Below, one piece after another: positions 8,940 through 16,718 of a DNA stretch of 62,339 nt. Location of the stretch: NCBI GenBank assembly GCA_902497145.1, contig CABVDR010000009.1:1-62339 (forward strand). The letters are read 5' to 3'. Origin of the DNA: an uncultured Oscillospiraceae bacterium (lineage in GTDB: Bacteria > Bacillota > Clostridia > Oscillospirales > Oscillospiraceae). The notes under the pieces were generated by a model. It was not told the origin of the DNA. It was given only the letters and a program-made list of their open reading frames with translations, and did not search any database. Each line of letters opens with the position of its first letter. Within the stretch, counting starts at the first letter, position 1. Both the position numbers and the translations under genes were made by a program.

Positions 8940-9839
8940 TTATTGCCCCGGCAAATATAGGGAGAAGGTACTTCCTTTTTCCGGTGTACTCTCCACCTTC
9001 ACATAGCCGCCCTGCTTTTCCGCGATCTGCCGGGTAAGGTAGAGGCCGATACCCACGCCCTCCGCCTGATAAGCGTTGGGGGCGCGGTAAAACCGGCCAA
9101 AAATTTTGGCCTGCTCCCCCTCGGAGATGCCAGGACCAGTATCGGTTACCCGGACGGCGGAGAACAGCTCATAGTTTTTGACCTCCACTGTTACCACCCC
9201 GCCAGCGGGAGTATACTTCACGGCGTTGTCCAGGAGGTTGCACACCGCCTCTTCTGTCCACTTGGGGTCAAAGACAGCGGAGCCTGAATACGGTCCAAGG
9301 GTCAGGGCAAGGCCCTTTTCCGCCGCCTTTGGGGCATACTGGGCAGCGGCCCGCTCCACCACGGTCGCGATCTCGCCAGGTTGGGGGTGGAGGGCGAGAA
9401 TTCCCGTCTCCAGCCGGGAGGTCTTGACCAGAGCCTCGATGAGGGTCTGGAGCTTCTCCGCCTGGGTGGAGATGGCTGCGGCACAGTCCTTCCCCTGGGG
9501 GGTGAGGGGCTGCTCCGAGAGCAACTGAGCGTAAAGCTGGAGATTGGCCACTGGGGTCTTGGTCTGGTGGGAGATGTCGGAGATCAGGGCGCTGATCTGA
9601 TCCTTCTGCTCCCGCACGTTCCGCTCAGACAGGGCGCTGGCCGCCAGATACCGCTCCAGGCGACTCTCCAGGGCGGAAAGTTGGCTCTCGTCAAAGGTTT
9701 TTGCAGAAAAGTTGCCGTCCATGGCGGCGGTGAGCATGTCGTCCAGCCGCCGGATGGTGCGGGCGGTGCGCCAGCGGTCATAGACGACCACGGTTAGAGC
9801 CAGCAGCAGAGCGGCGCCCGTCACAAGATACCCAGTCAT
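8940..9839 (-). CDS. Membrane sensor histidine kinase, HisKA/HATPase_c
   Basis: A 299-residue kinase. A single N-terminal membrane helix (residues 2-20) is followed by a HAMP-like linker and the H-box ISDISHQTKTPVANL with the phosphorylated His near residue 130. N-box VCNLLDNAVKYTP, G1 DTGPGIS and G2 GVGIGLYL follow. Its ATG overlaps the regulator stop codon (ATGA at 9839-9836), so translation is coupled; the longer upstream frame is not used. The short extracytoplasmic part gives almost no external sensor, which is typical of kinases that sense through a partner transporter. Partner: the response regulator just upstream. Confidence 0.9.
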   Translation of the reverse strand: MTGYLVTGAALLLALTVVVYDRWRTARTIRRLDDMLTAAMDGNFSAKTFDESQLSALESRLERYLAASALSERNVREQKDQISALISDISHQTKTPVANLQLYAQLLSEQPLTPQGKDCAAAISTQAEKLQTLIEALVKTSRLETGILALHPQPGEIATVVERAAAQYAPKAAEKGLALTLGPYSGSAVFDPKWTEEAVCNLLDNAVKYTPAGGVVTVEVKNYELFSAVRVTDTGPGISEGEQAKIFGRFYRAPNAYQAEGVGIGLYLTRQIAEKQGGYVKVESTPEKGSTFSLYLPGQ

Positions 9840-10519
9840 GGCTTCACCGCCCAGGTGTATCCGATGCCGTACACCGTTTTCAGATATTCCGGCTTGGATG
9901 GATTGGCCTCCAGCTTGCTCCGCAGCCGCTTGACCGTGACGGACAGGGCGTTTTCTTCCACAAATTCCGCCCCGTCCGTCCATACCCGGTCTACCAGGGT
10001 GGCTCGAGGCACGGCATGTCCCCGATTTTCTACCAGTACCCGCAGAAGGCGTTGCTCTGTTTTGCTCAGTTCCACGGCCGTTCCATCCCGGCGAAAGTCC
10101 ATTCGGTCAAAATCAAAGGCAAAGGGGCCCGTAGATAGGGGAGGGGAGACCTTGGAAACACCTCGCCGGAGCTGAGCGTTCACCCTGGCACGGAGTACAG
10201 CCAGGGAAAAGGGCTTGGTGATGTAGTCGTCCGCTCCGGCCTCCAGCCCGGTGACCTCGTCCAGCTCCAGATCGTTGGCGGTGAGCAGGACCACCGGAGT
10301 GGTGTCACCCTCCGCCCGCACCTGACGCAGCAGGTCCAGACCGCTGCCGTCCGGGAGATTGACGTCCAGAATCAGAAGGTCGAACCGGTTTTCCGCCAGT
10401 GTTTCCTGGGCCTTGGCCAGGCTGGGCCGACAGACAACAGAAGTCTCTGGCCCTGTCAGAGCCATGGCGACTCCCCGCCCCAGGGTTTCATCATCCTCCA
10501 AAAGAAAAATGTGTTTCAT
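9836..10519 (-). CDS. OmpR/PhoB-family response regulator
   Basis: A 227-residue regulator. The receiver domain has acidic residues in LLEDDE, phospho-acceptor Asp in LILDVNLPDGSG (near 53) and Lys in ITKPFS (near 101). The winged-helix domain has the usual end YLKTVYGIGYTW. It is the first gene of the two-component operon. Its likely targets are its own promoter and the downstream ABC transporter genes, before which a TGTCA-containing dyad occurs. Family call is firm; the inducer is unknown. Confidence 0.92.
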   Translation of the reverse strand: MKHIFLLEDDETLGRGVAMALTGPETSVVCRPSLAKAQETLAENRFDLLILDVNLPDGSGLDLLRQVRAEGDTTPVVLLTANDLELDEVTGLEAGADDYITKPFSLAVLRARVNAQLRRGVSKVSPPLSTGPFAFDFDRMDFRRDGTAVELSKTEQRLLRVLVENRGHAVPRATLVDRVWTDGAEFVEENALSVTVKRLRSKLEANPSKPEYLKTVYGIGYTWAVKP

Positions 10520-10577
10520 ATTCGGTCCTCATTTGTTTGCTGCTTCCATTTAGCTTGCATGCGTTATGTAATTTTTT

Positions 10578-10583
10578 ATTATA
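10578..10583 (-). promoter_or_regulatory. Consensus -10 (TATAAT, extended) of the two-component operon
   Basis: Minus-strand TGATATAAT is a perfect extended -10 about 60 bases before the response regulator start. The matching -35 is weak. Confidence 0.55.
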
Positions 10584-10616
10584 TCACAAGTTCTGTCTTT
10601 GGAACACGAGAATCAG

Positions 10617-10645
10617 TTGCCGGCCTTTAGACGCTATGGTATGAT
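10617..10645 (+). promoter_or_regulatory. Promoter of the catA-like remnant
   Basis: TTGCCG (10617-10622), 17 bases, TATGAT (10640-10645) preceded by TGG as an extended -10. It points to the truncated acetyltransferase starting at 10703 and is divergent from the two-component operon promoter. Confidence 0.45.
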
Positions 10646-10702
10646 ATGAATTACTTACCACGGCCAACCAAACCGGACTCCATAAACAGAATGGAGAGCA
10701 AC

Positions 10703-10927
10703 ATGAAAGAAGTAGATCCCCAAAATACTTCCCGGGCGCTGGCCTTTGAGCTGTGGATGAAGGCACCCATGCCCATGGTGCCCCTGATGAAGACACTGGA
10801 TGTGACGGCGCTGGTGCGGCTAAGCCGGAAGCGAAATTATAAATTTAATATGCTGCTGTGCTGGTGCATCGGAAAAGTGGCGGCGGAATTTTTGGAGCGG
10901 CTCCAGCGGGACACCGTGGTTTATTAG
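10703..10927 (+). pseudogene. CatA-like O-acetyltransferase remnant with internal deletion
   Basis: The 74-codon frame starts at ATG 10703 with GGAGAG upstream. Residues 1-49 (KEVDPQNTSRALAFELWM, then FNMLLCWCIGK) read as the N-terminus of the chloramphenicol-acetyltransferase-like family. They run directly into AAEFLERLQRD, which resembles the extreme C-terminus. Proteins of this family are about 200-220 residues, so some 130-150 residues are missing, including the catalytic HHxxxDG histidine. The promoter, ribosome binding site and terminator are still present. I infer a non-functional, in-frame internal deletion. Confidence 0.7.
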
Positions 10928-10942
10928 GCAAAATAAGATGAG

Positions 10943-10958
10943 GCAGACCTAGGTCTGC
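10943..10958. repeat. Perfect 16-bp palindrome
   Basis: GCAGACCTAGGTCTGC reads the same on both strands. It follows the stop of the truncated acetyltransferase and precedes its terminator. Possible protein-binding site or part of an RNA stem. Confidence 0.4.
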
Positions 10959-10986
10959 ACTCAGTGAACAACCAATAAAAATTTGA

Positions 10987-11034
10987 GCCTCCTGTGCTGC
11001 GTTTTCTGAATAGAACGCAGTATGGGAGGCGTTT
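10987..11034 (+). terminator. Rho-independent terminator after the catA-like remnant
   Basis: Stem GCCTCC...GGAGGC encloses a second paired segment CTGCGTT...AACGCAG and is followed by GTTTT. The remaining sequence to 11167 holds a short hairpin (AGCCCTA-CAA-TAGGGCT) and no recognisable gene. Confidence 0.7.
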
Positions 11035-11167
11035 TGCTGGCTTTGGTTAAACAGAGAGATTGGACTGCAGCAAGCCCTACAATAGGGCTCGGATGATGAT
11101 TGCTATAATCACCATATCGATCACGGCGCGGGAGAAGGCAGATTCCGGGAGCGTCGGAGAAATATAA

Positions 11168-11767
11168 TTATCCCTCAGGGCGGATGTCCCTGGGCCGCAC
11201 GCAGGACTCGATGATGTCGGCAATCATCGCCACCTCATCCTTGCAGTCCTGCCGCAGCCACTCCTTGACAATTGCAATGATACCCTCTACATAGTAGGCC
11301 ATGTAATAGGGGCGGTGGGCGGCGGGGATCTCAAACCGTTCCAGAATAGGACCAAGGATGTGCTGCTTGAGTTCCCCATATCGTGTATGGGCCTGCATGC
11401 TGCCTGGGTTCCGAAAGGCCGCCCGGTAGACTTTTCTGTTGTCCCGGATAAAGCGGAGATAGGGGAGAAGATATTCCTGGGTGACCAGAACCAGCTCTTC
11501 CCGCTCCCGGCTGCCCATATTTCCCAGAACCTCTTCTTCCTGCTGGGGAAAATAGGAGAGAAAGCGCTGGTTGATCATCTCCAAGGTCTCGTTCACCAGG
11601 TCGGCGATAGTTTCATAGTGCAGGTAGAAGGTAGACCGGTTTACGCCGGCCTGGTGACAGATCTCCTTTACCGTGATATATTCCAGGTCTTTCTCCTCCA
11701 GCAGTGCGATGAGGGCCTCATCCATGCGCAGGGCGGTATTGAAGTATTTGCTTTCGGACTTGTTCAT
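11168..11767 (-). CDS. TetR/AcrR-family transcriptional regulator
   Basis: A 199-residue regulator. ATG 11767 follows GGAGGGCGGCAA; the longer frame upstream overlaps the previous gene and is not used. The N-terminal helix-turn-helix reads ITVKEICHQAGVNRSTFYLHY (about residues 30-50), the standard TetR recognition unit. The C-terminal part has the pattern seen in TetR_C groups of Firmicutes. It is 19 bases downstream of a small membrane protein gene and probably co-transcribed with it, so it may control that gene and itself. A palindrome upstream of the pair (12189-12198) is a candidate operator. Confidence 0.88.
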   Translation of the reverse strand: MNKSESKYFNTALRMDEALIALLEEKDLEYITVKEICHQAGVNRSTFYLHYETIADLVNETLEMINQRFLSYFPQQEEEVLGNMGSREREELVLVTQEYLLPYLRFIRDNRKVYRAAFRNPGSMQAHTRYGELKQHILGPILERFEIPAAHRPYYMAYYVEGIIAIVKEWLRQDCKDEVAMIADIIESCVRPRDIRPEG

Positions 11768-11786
11768 TTGCCGCCCTCCTCTCCGT

Positions 11787-12146
11787 TTATTCTGCTGCTT
11801 CGCTGATCTCCCGGGCCAGCTGCATAATCTCAAAGGCATATTTTTCCTTGCCGGACCGCAGGAGCTTCTTGTAGATGGGGTAGTTGAGTCCCACACCCAC
11901 GATGCCCAGAATCCCCAGAAGGATCCCGGCCCCTGTCATCAAAATGCCGCCGCCTCCGATCACCTGCATGGAAAGACACATTCCCAGGCCGAGAACCAGA
12001 GCCATCCCGATACCAAAGCCGTAGGCAAAGAGTGTCGCCGAGCGCTTTGCTTTCCAATCCAGCTTTCTCAGAGCGACGACCTTGGAAGTGTCCTTGGGGG
12101 CATATTCGTTGGCAATGGCTTCCGCAAAAATTTTATCCGTGTTCAT
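11787..12146 (-). CDS. Small two-helix membrane protein, function unknown
   Basis: A 119-residue protein. A soluble N-terminus with NEYAPKDTSKVVALRKLD is followed by two hydrophobic helices (about residues 40-62 and 66-88, glycine-rich) and a charged C-terminal tail. The ribosome binding site GGAG is well placed. It is the first gene of a pair with a TetR regulator. I recall similar proteins in many gut Clostridia beside such regulators, but no function is known to me. Confidence 0.75.
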   Translation of the reverse strand: MNTDKIFAEAIANEYAPKDTSKVVALRKLDWKAKRSATLFAYGFGIGMALVLGLGMCLSMQVIGGGGILMTGAGILLGILGIVGVGLNYPIYKKLLRSGKEKYAFEIMQLAREISEAAE

Positions 12147-12188
12147 AGTGATGTTCTCCTCTCATAATCCATTCTTTGCAGCTGCTGA

Positions 12189-12198
12189 TATGATCATA
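12189..12198. promoter_or_regulatory. Palindrome upstream of the membrane protein/TetR pair
   Basis: TATGATCATA is a perfect 10-bp palindrome about 45 bases upstream of the start at 12146. Candidate operator for the TetR protein; unproven. Confidence 0.3.
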
Positions 12199-12267
12199 AA
12201 GGATACAAGGCGAAAAGAGAACGACACGGTTTGGCTTTCGTGCTGATTTCAGAAACTGCATCATGAA

Positions 12268-12314
12268 GAAAGAACCGCAATTTCGATACCTATTGTATCA
12301 AAATTGCGGCTCTT
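12268..12314 (-). terminator. Terminator of the AraC/GyrI-like gene
   Basis: Long stem: CCGCAATTT plus GATAC pair with GTATC plus AAATTGCGG around a 5-base loop, flanked by complementary A/T-rich ends. On the minus strand it is followed by TTCTTTCTTC. It lies downstream of the gene ending at 12352. Confidence 0.7.
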
Positions 12315-12351
12315 ATCATAGTCTTAACTTGTTGTTGAAAATTTGCCTAGT

Positions 12352-13209
12352 TTACTTCTTTTCCACTGGGATCCAAATCTCGCAGTAGTAGTCCTGATCC
12401 TGGGTTCCATTCTCGAACTTGCTGGCATCGCTGTACAGCTCCACATTGATGCCTGCGGCGATCTTATAGTCGGGGTTCGTGGGCAGCCACTGGGAGAAAA
12501 TCTGTTGGTTCAGTCCCTGGAGGGCCTGGGGCATCCGGCCGGTGCAGGGAAATACCGCCCAGGTATGGGCGGGGATGGTGCGGGTGGTGAAACCGTCTGG
12601 GATCTCCTTGGCGGGATCGTAGTTGTCGGCGATGAGATATTCAAACTCGTTGCCGCCCATACTCTCGTCCAGATTGATGCCGTACATGCCGCATACCACT
12701 TTGCCGCCGCCTGCGGCAAAATGCTCGGCCCAGAACTTGGGAACCTGGGCCACCGCGTCCTCATACTTGAAGGTCTTTGCACGGCAGAGTACCGTAAACG
12801 CCTCTTTTTTCATAATCTTGCAATCCATGTTTTGACCACCTTCCAATGTCACTTTGATCCGAAGCGGAGCAAAGGAACGAACCGCGCCTCCGCTTTTTCG
12901 CAGTGCGGCAGGTGTAAGGCCATGGAATCGGGAAAAAGCCTTGGTGAAGCTGTCCGGAGAGTCATAGCCGAACTCCAGCGCGATATCAATGATTTTCCGG
13001 TCCGTCGTGAGGACCTCCAGCCCGGCGGCGGAGAGCCGGCGCTGGCGGATATAGTCGCCCACCGTCATGCCGCACAGCATGGCAAAGCCCTTCTGAAAGT
13101 AAAAGGGGGATAAAGCCGCCTGCTGCGCAATTTCCCGGATGGTCAACTCCTCCCGGAGATGTTCCTCGATATACTGGATCGCTTGATGAATGCTGGTTAC
13201 CCAATCCAT
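12352..13209 (-). CDS. AraC-family regulator with C-terminal GyrI-like ligand domain
   Basis: A 285-residue protein. The N-terminal AraC DNA-binding domain has two helix-turn-helix units, LTIREIAQQAALSPFYFQKGF (about 23-43) and IIDIALEFGYDSPDSFTKAF (about 73-92), followed by GLTPAALR. From about residue 130 comes a GyrI-like/Rob-type effector domain ending CEIWIPVEKK. This architecture senses hydrophobic small molecules and activates efflux or stress genes. No obvious target gene is adjacent, so it may regulate itself or act in trans. Confidence 0.88.
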   Translation of the reverse strand: MDWVTSIHQAIQYIEEHLREELTIREIAQQAALSPFYFQKGFAMLCGMTVGDYIRQRRLSAAGLEVLTTDRKIIDIALEFGYDSPDSFTKAFSRFHGLTPAALRKSGGAVRSFAPLRIKVTLEGGQNMDCKIMKKEAFTVLCRAKTFKYEDAVAQVPKFWAEHFAAGGGKVVCGMYGINLDESMGGNEFEYLIADNYDPAKEIPDGFTTRTIPAHTWAVFPCTGRMPQALQGLNQQIFSQWLPTNPDYKIAAGINVELYSDASKFENGTQDQDYYCEIWIPVEKK

Positions 13210-13335
13210 TGGTCACACCGTCCTTCTGTCCTCCAGCATACCGGAAACCTGCGGCCCGTGCCCGATTTTCCGTGCTCATATTTGTCTGGCGGCGTTTATA
13301 AGGGGCAGTCCTTGGGACCGCCTTTCTGAAAATTT

Positions 13336-13845
13336 TTATGCTTTTTTCCTAGTTAAACAAACTCCAACAATTGCCGCGATCAGGACAAAGGGGGCCAATC
13401 GGACAAAGAGCCATTCAAAGGCATGAAAGGCCGTACCCATGACGGCAGTTTCCGGGTCGCTGAAATTCCAACCCAGGTAAGGGCTATTTAGCATGACTAA
13501 GACCCCAGAAACAATTACAATGCCCGCACATAACGCGATGAGCAGCCAATGAAGGATTGCTTTTCGCATCGCCTTTCTCCGTGCAAACTGCAAATTGATG
13601 ATCTCTAGTTTTTCGGAGAGGGCTTTGACCGCATCCACCTCCGACTCGGCCACATTCTCCCCGAGCAGCGTACTCACGGGCGTCTCCAGGGCTTCTGACA
13701 AGGCGATGAGCAAATCGGAGTCCGGAACGGACAATCCTTGTTCCCATTTCGAGATGGTCTGCCGCACCACATTCAGCTTTGTGGCAAGCTCCTGCTGGGA
13801 AAGCCCCTTTGATTTCCGAAGTGCTTTTATGTTTTCGTTTAACAT
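13336..13845 (-). CDS. XRE-family regulator fused to a two-helix membrane tail
   Basis: A 169-residue protein. ATG 13845 has AAGGAG eight bases upstream; a GTG nine bases earlier abuts the ribosome binding site and is less likely. The N-terminal helix-turn-helix (residues 1-65, KGLSQQELATKLNVVRQTIS then KWEQGLSVP) is followed by a linker. Two membrane helices lie around residues 100-122 and 141-163. This is a membrane-tethered repressor of the kind often seen near transporters in Firmicutes. Target unknown. Confidence 0.85.
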   Translation of the reverse strand: MLNENIKALRKSKGLSQQELATKLNVVRQTISKWEQGLSVPDSDLLIALSEALETPVSTLLGENVAESEVDAVKALSEKLEIINLQFARRKAMRKAILHWLLIALCAGIVIVSGVLVMLNSPYLGWNFSDPETAVMGTAFHAFEWLFVRLAPFVLIAAIVGVCLTRKKA

Positions 13846-13916
13846 TGGGCTCACTCCTTTCGCTCACATTGTAGGGAGAATGGCCCGTTGCCGCAAGCAA
13901 CGCAGATTAACACGGC

Positions 13917-14175
13917 TTATTTTAGTAATTCTTTTCTCAAATCGTCCAGGTATAGTCTCTGCTGCCGCTTCAGATAGCCGAGGACAAAGGGACGCATCCA
14001 CCAGCGCTTGGCGTGAACCGTCTCGGTGCAGGTCAGCTGGATGCCGCCCTCCGCCTGTAACGGTCGGCCAAGGTTTGGGTCAACTGCCTAAGCTGTTCCC
14101 ATAACTCCTCCGGTTCCAGGTCGGGCAGAGGTGCGCAGCGATTCCTCTGAGCCGCTCCATCTGCATAAGCTGCAC
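13917..14175 (-). pseudogene. Frameshifted remnant of an unknown small protein
   Basis: Three successive reading frames on the minus strand give protein-like fragments: VQLMQMERLRGIA, then PLPDLEPEELWEQLRQLTQ, then GGIQLTCTETVHAKRWWMRP and a C-terminus ending DDLRKELLK before the stop at 13917. Joining them would need two frameshifts. A TATAAT-like box lies upstream at about 14200. I do not recognise the family; the pieces look like one decayed gene. Confidence 0.55.
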
Positions 14176-14295
14176 TACCTTTCCTGCTTTTTTCTGTATT
14201 ATAGCATAGGAACCAGATAACTGTCTGTCATGTTTCTGTTTGTCTTGTTCTTTTTATGACTTTTGGGTACAATAAGGGCAACGGAGGGGAGTGTC

Positions 14296-14826
14296 ATGGG
14301 AAAGATTGTGTTATATCTCGCCATGAGTGTGGACGGGTATCTTGCAGACGAGCAAGGCGGCGTGGACTGGCTGGTGGGCGATGGCAGCGAGCCAGACGCC
14401 CCCGGCAGTTACCCGGCGTTTTTGGATACGGTGGACGCTATCGTCATGGGCTGGACCACCTATCACCAGCTGGTCACGGAGCTCTCCCCGGACAGCTGGC
14501 CCTATGAGGGCCGCCCCTGTTATGTGGTAACCCACCGGCAGGAGGAGAATCGGAAGGACATTTCTTTCTGGAATGGGGAGCTGACTGCCCTGACAGACAA
14601 GCTGAAGGGGGCGTATGAGGGCAACGTCTGGATTTGCGGCGGCGCGTCTGTGGCCAGGCAGCTGCTGAAAGAGGGCCACATCGATCAGCTGTGGCTGTCG
14701 ATCATCCCCACAGTGCTGGGCAAGGGCGTGCGGCTATTTCCAGAGCTTCCTCAGAAACTGCCGCTGAAACTGGTGGGAACCGAACATTGGAATGGGATCG
14801 TGGATTTGGTATATGAAAAGCAGTGA
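14296..14826 (+). CDS. RibD C-terminal/dihydrofolate-reductase-like protein (YyaP type)
   Basis: A 176-residue protein. ATG 14296 follows GGAGGGGAGTGTC. The DHFR fold signatures are LYLAMSVDGYLADEQGGVDWL at the N-terminus, VMGWTTYHQL near residue 55 and the C-terminal WICGGASVARQLL loop that binds the nicotinamide cofactor. It belongs to the YyaP/YwjB group of NADPH-dependent reductases, whose substrates are poorly known; it is not a classical FolA. It stands alone and is followed by a strong terminator. Confidence 0.85.
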   Translation: MGKIVLYLAMSVDGYLADEQGGVDWLVGDGSEPDAPGSYPAFLDTVDAIVMGWTTYHQLVTELSPDSWPYEGRPCYVVTHRQEENRKDISFWNGELTALTDKLKGAYEGNVWICGGASVARQLLKEGHIDQLWLSIIPTVLGKGVRLFPELPQKLPLKLVGTEHWNGIVDLVYEKQ

Positions 14827-14880
14827 GTGCCGGTATGGAAATTAAGAAAGTGGATATGGTGTATCTGCAAAGAGAGATGT

Positions 14881-14920
14881 AAAAAATGTGGAGTGTCTCG
14901 ATAGACACTCCACATTTTTT
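14881..14920. terminator. Bidirectional terminator between convergent genes
   Basis: Perfect 17-bp arms (AAAAAATGTGGAGTGTC and its complement) with a 6-base loop, and T tracts in both directions. It separates the reductase gene from the convergent flavodoxin gene. Confidence 0.9.
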
Positions 14921-14936
14921 CAATATCCAGGGTGCT

Positions 14937-15413
14937 TTATAGTTTCAGCCCTTCCGCCCAAGCTTTCAGCTCCGCTTCGTTCAGGCGGCCATTGAGCATC
15001 CGGCCATCCACGATCTTGGCACCGGGGGCGCTGGAACGCAGTCCAGAGGCCGACTTGCCCAGACCACTGCCGCCGGAGGTGGCAAAGAGGACGATGGTTT
15101 TGCCAGTGAAGTCATAGGCCTCCAGGAAGGTGTTGAGGATGGTGGGGGCCACATACCACCACACAGGGAAGCCCAGGAAGATCACATCGTGTCCGGCCAC
15201 TGGGGCGTTGGTGTCAGCCAAAGCGGGGCGGGAGTGGGCGTCCTTCATCTCCACGCTGGAGCGGGAGCTCTTGTCCATCCAGTTCAGGTCAGCGCTGGTG
15301 TAGGGAACAGCGGGTTTGATCTCATAGAGTTCCCCGCCCACGGCGTTTGCCAGAGCCTTTGCCGCCTTGGCGGTAGTGCCGGTAGCGGAAAAATAGGCGA
15401 CCAATGCGTTCAT
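14937..15413 (-). CDS. Flavodoxin-like protein
   Basis: A 158-residue protein. ATG 15413 follows AAGGAGGTTATTCGT. The N-terminal FMN phosphate-binding loop is AYFSATGTTAKAAKALA (about residues 5-21). FPVWWYVAPTILNTFLEA and FATSGGSGLG follow as the two isoalloxazine-contacting loops. It resembles the long-chain flavodoxins used as single-domain NAD(P)H-linked flavin proteins in Clostridia. It is read divergently from a LysR regulator, its likely controller. Confidence 0.9.
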   Translation of the reverse strand: MNALVAYFSATGTTAKAAKALANAVGGELYEIKPAVPYTSADLNWMDKSSRSSVEMKDAHSRPALADTNAPVAGHDVIFLGFPVWWYVAPTILNTFLEAYDFTGKTIVLFATSGGSGLGKSASGLRSSAPGAKIVDGRMLNGRLNEAELKAWAEGLKL

Positions 15414-15457
15414 ACGAATAACCTCCTTACGCATCTTCTGGCTTCATTGTAAATCTA

Positions 15458-15469
15458 ATTCCCAGGAAT
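15458..15469. promoter_or_regulatory. Candidate LysR operator in the flavodoxin/LysR divergent region
   Basis: ATTCCCAGGAAT is a perfect dyad (5-bp arms, 2-bp centre) about 45 bases upstream of the flavodoxin start. Its position suits a LysR-type box. No experimental basis. Confidence 0.35.
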
Positions 15470-15567
15470 GTAAAATACTCATTTTCTATTTTCAATTATT
15501 CTGCAGAGGCATTTTTATCTTGCGGGAGGGAGACAGGAATGGTAGGATGAAACAAGGAGGGATGCCC

Positions 15568-16443
15568 ATGGAACTTCGTGTTTTAAGATATTTTCTGGCG
15601 GTGGCCCGGGAGGAGAACATCACCAAGGCCGCTGCATTGCTCCATCTGACCCAGCCCACCCTGTCCCGGCAGCTGATGCAGCTGGAGGAGGAACTGGGGG
15701 TGCAACTCTTTCACCGCAGCCGCTACCATATCGTTCTGACAGATGAGGGAATGTTACTGCGCCGCCGGGCTCAGGAGCTGGTGGATTTGGCAGACAAAAC
15801 AACTCGGGAATTTGCTGCCCGGGAGACAGAACTGATGGGCGAGATCGCCATTGGCGCGGGCGAGACCCGGAGCATGACTTTTCTCTCCCAGGCCATCCGT
15901 ACCTTCCGGGAACGCTATCCCAAGGTTACCTTCCGGATCTTCAGCGCCAACGCCGACGATGTAAAGGAACGGCTGGATATGGGACTTTTGGACATGGGGC
16001 TCCTGACGGAGCCGGTGGATGTGGGCAAGTATACCTTCTGCCGGATGCAGGAGAAAGACCGCTGGGGCGTGCTGGTGCGGGCAGATTCTCCCTTGGCTGA
16101 ACTGGACGCGGTTACACCACAGGATTTGGAATCGGTTCCTCTGCTGGTCAGTGGACGGGAGAGCATACAGAGAGAGTTGGACAGTTGGTTTGGAGATCGT
16201 TGGGATCATTTGCAAATCGCCGCCACCTTCAATCTGATTCTCAATGCCGCCAATATGGTGCGATGCGGCGTGGGAGCGGCGCTGGGCTTTGACCTGAACC
16301 TGGCCTTTGATGATCTCCGGTTCCTGCCCCTTTCTCCGGCCATGGAGACGGGAACGGTGCTGGTCTGGAAAAAGGATCAGGCGCTCACTCCGGTGGTGGA
16401 GGCCTTCCATCAGCACATCAAAAATGTCCAATTGGTATGTTAA
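15568..16443 (+). CDS. LysR-family transcriptional regulator
   Basis: A 291-residue regulator. ATG 15568 (MELRVLRYF) follows AGGAGGG; upstream in-frame starts lack spacing. The helix-turn-helix is ITKAAALLHLTQPTLSRQLM, with the dimer helix after it. The C-terminal periplasmic-binding-protein-like effector domain begins near residue 90. It resembles the CidR/CynR-like LysR proteins that sit next to flavoproteins or short-chain reductases in Clostridia. Likely target: the divergent flavodoxin gene. Confidence 0.9.
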   Translation: MELRVLRYFLAVAREENITKAAALLHLTQPTLSRQLMQLEEELGVQLFHRSRYHIVLTDEGMLLRRRAQELVDLADKTTREFAARETELMGEIAIGAGETRSMTFLSQAIRTFRERYPKVTFRIFSANADDVKERLDMGLLDMGLLTEPVDVGKYTFCRMQEKDRWGVLVRADSPLAELDAVTPQDLESVPLLVSGRESIQRELDSWFGDRWDHLQIAATFNLILNAANMVRCGVGAALGFDLNLAFDDLRFLPLSPAMETGTVLVWKKDQALTPVVEAFHQHIKNVQLVC

Positions 16444-16448
16444 AGGAA

Positions 16449-16488
16449 AGAGCAGATCCCATTCGTTTCCGGGATCTGCTCTGTTTTT
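16449..16488 (+). terminator. Terminator of the LysR gene
   Basis: AGAGCAGATCCC and GGGATCTGCTCT pair (12 bp, perfect) with a 10-base loop, followed by GTTTTT. It reaches the end of the convergent gene at 16487. Confidence 0.9.
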
Positions 16489-16705
16489 AGTATTGAGTAG
16501 AAATTTCGCTCTTACCAATGCCGTAAAGGCGGCAGAACTCCTCCAGGTCACTGGGGGTGCGGATCAGCATGACCTCGGTAAACTTCCCGGTGCGGATATC
16601 CTGAAATCCCGCCGTCTTTTCCCCAGTGCAGATGCTGGAGCGGATCACCGGTTTCTGATTTTCCTTGTCATAGGTGTGTGGCTCCTGCTTTTTCTTGAAA
16701 AACAT
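16487..16705 (-). CDS. Conserved small protein, function unknown
   Basis: A 72-residue soluble protein (starts MFFKKKQEPHTYD). The chosen ATG 16705 has GAGGAGGGGC upstream. It contains SSICTGEKTAGF and ends with FCRLYGIGKSEISTQY. I recall short Clostridia proteins of this type sometimes labelled aspartate dehydrogenase, which the length makes implausible. It follows the hydrolase gene by 13 bases and is probably co-transcribed. Confidence 0.7.
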   Translation of the reverse strand: MFFKKKQEPHTYDKENQKPVIRSSICTGEKTAGFQDIRTGKFTEVMLIRTPSDLEEFCRLYGIGKSEISTQY

Positions 16706-16718
16706 CCTGTGCCCCTCC

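Noticed and set aside
14881..14920. Inverted repeat as an insertion-sequence end
   Set aside because: Single copy, T tracts on both sides and convergent genes make it a bidirectional terminator; no transposase is nearby.
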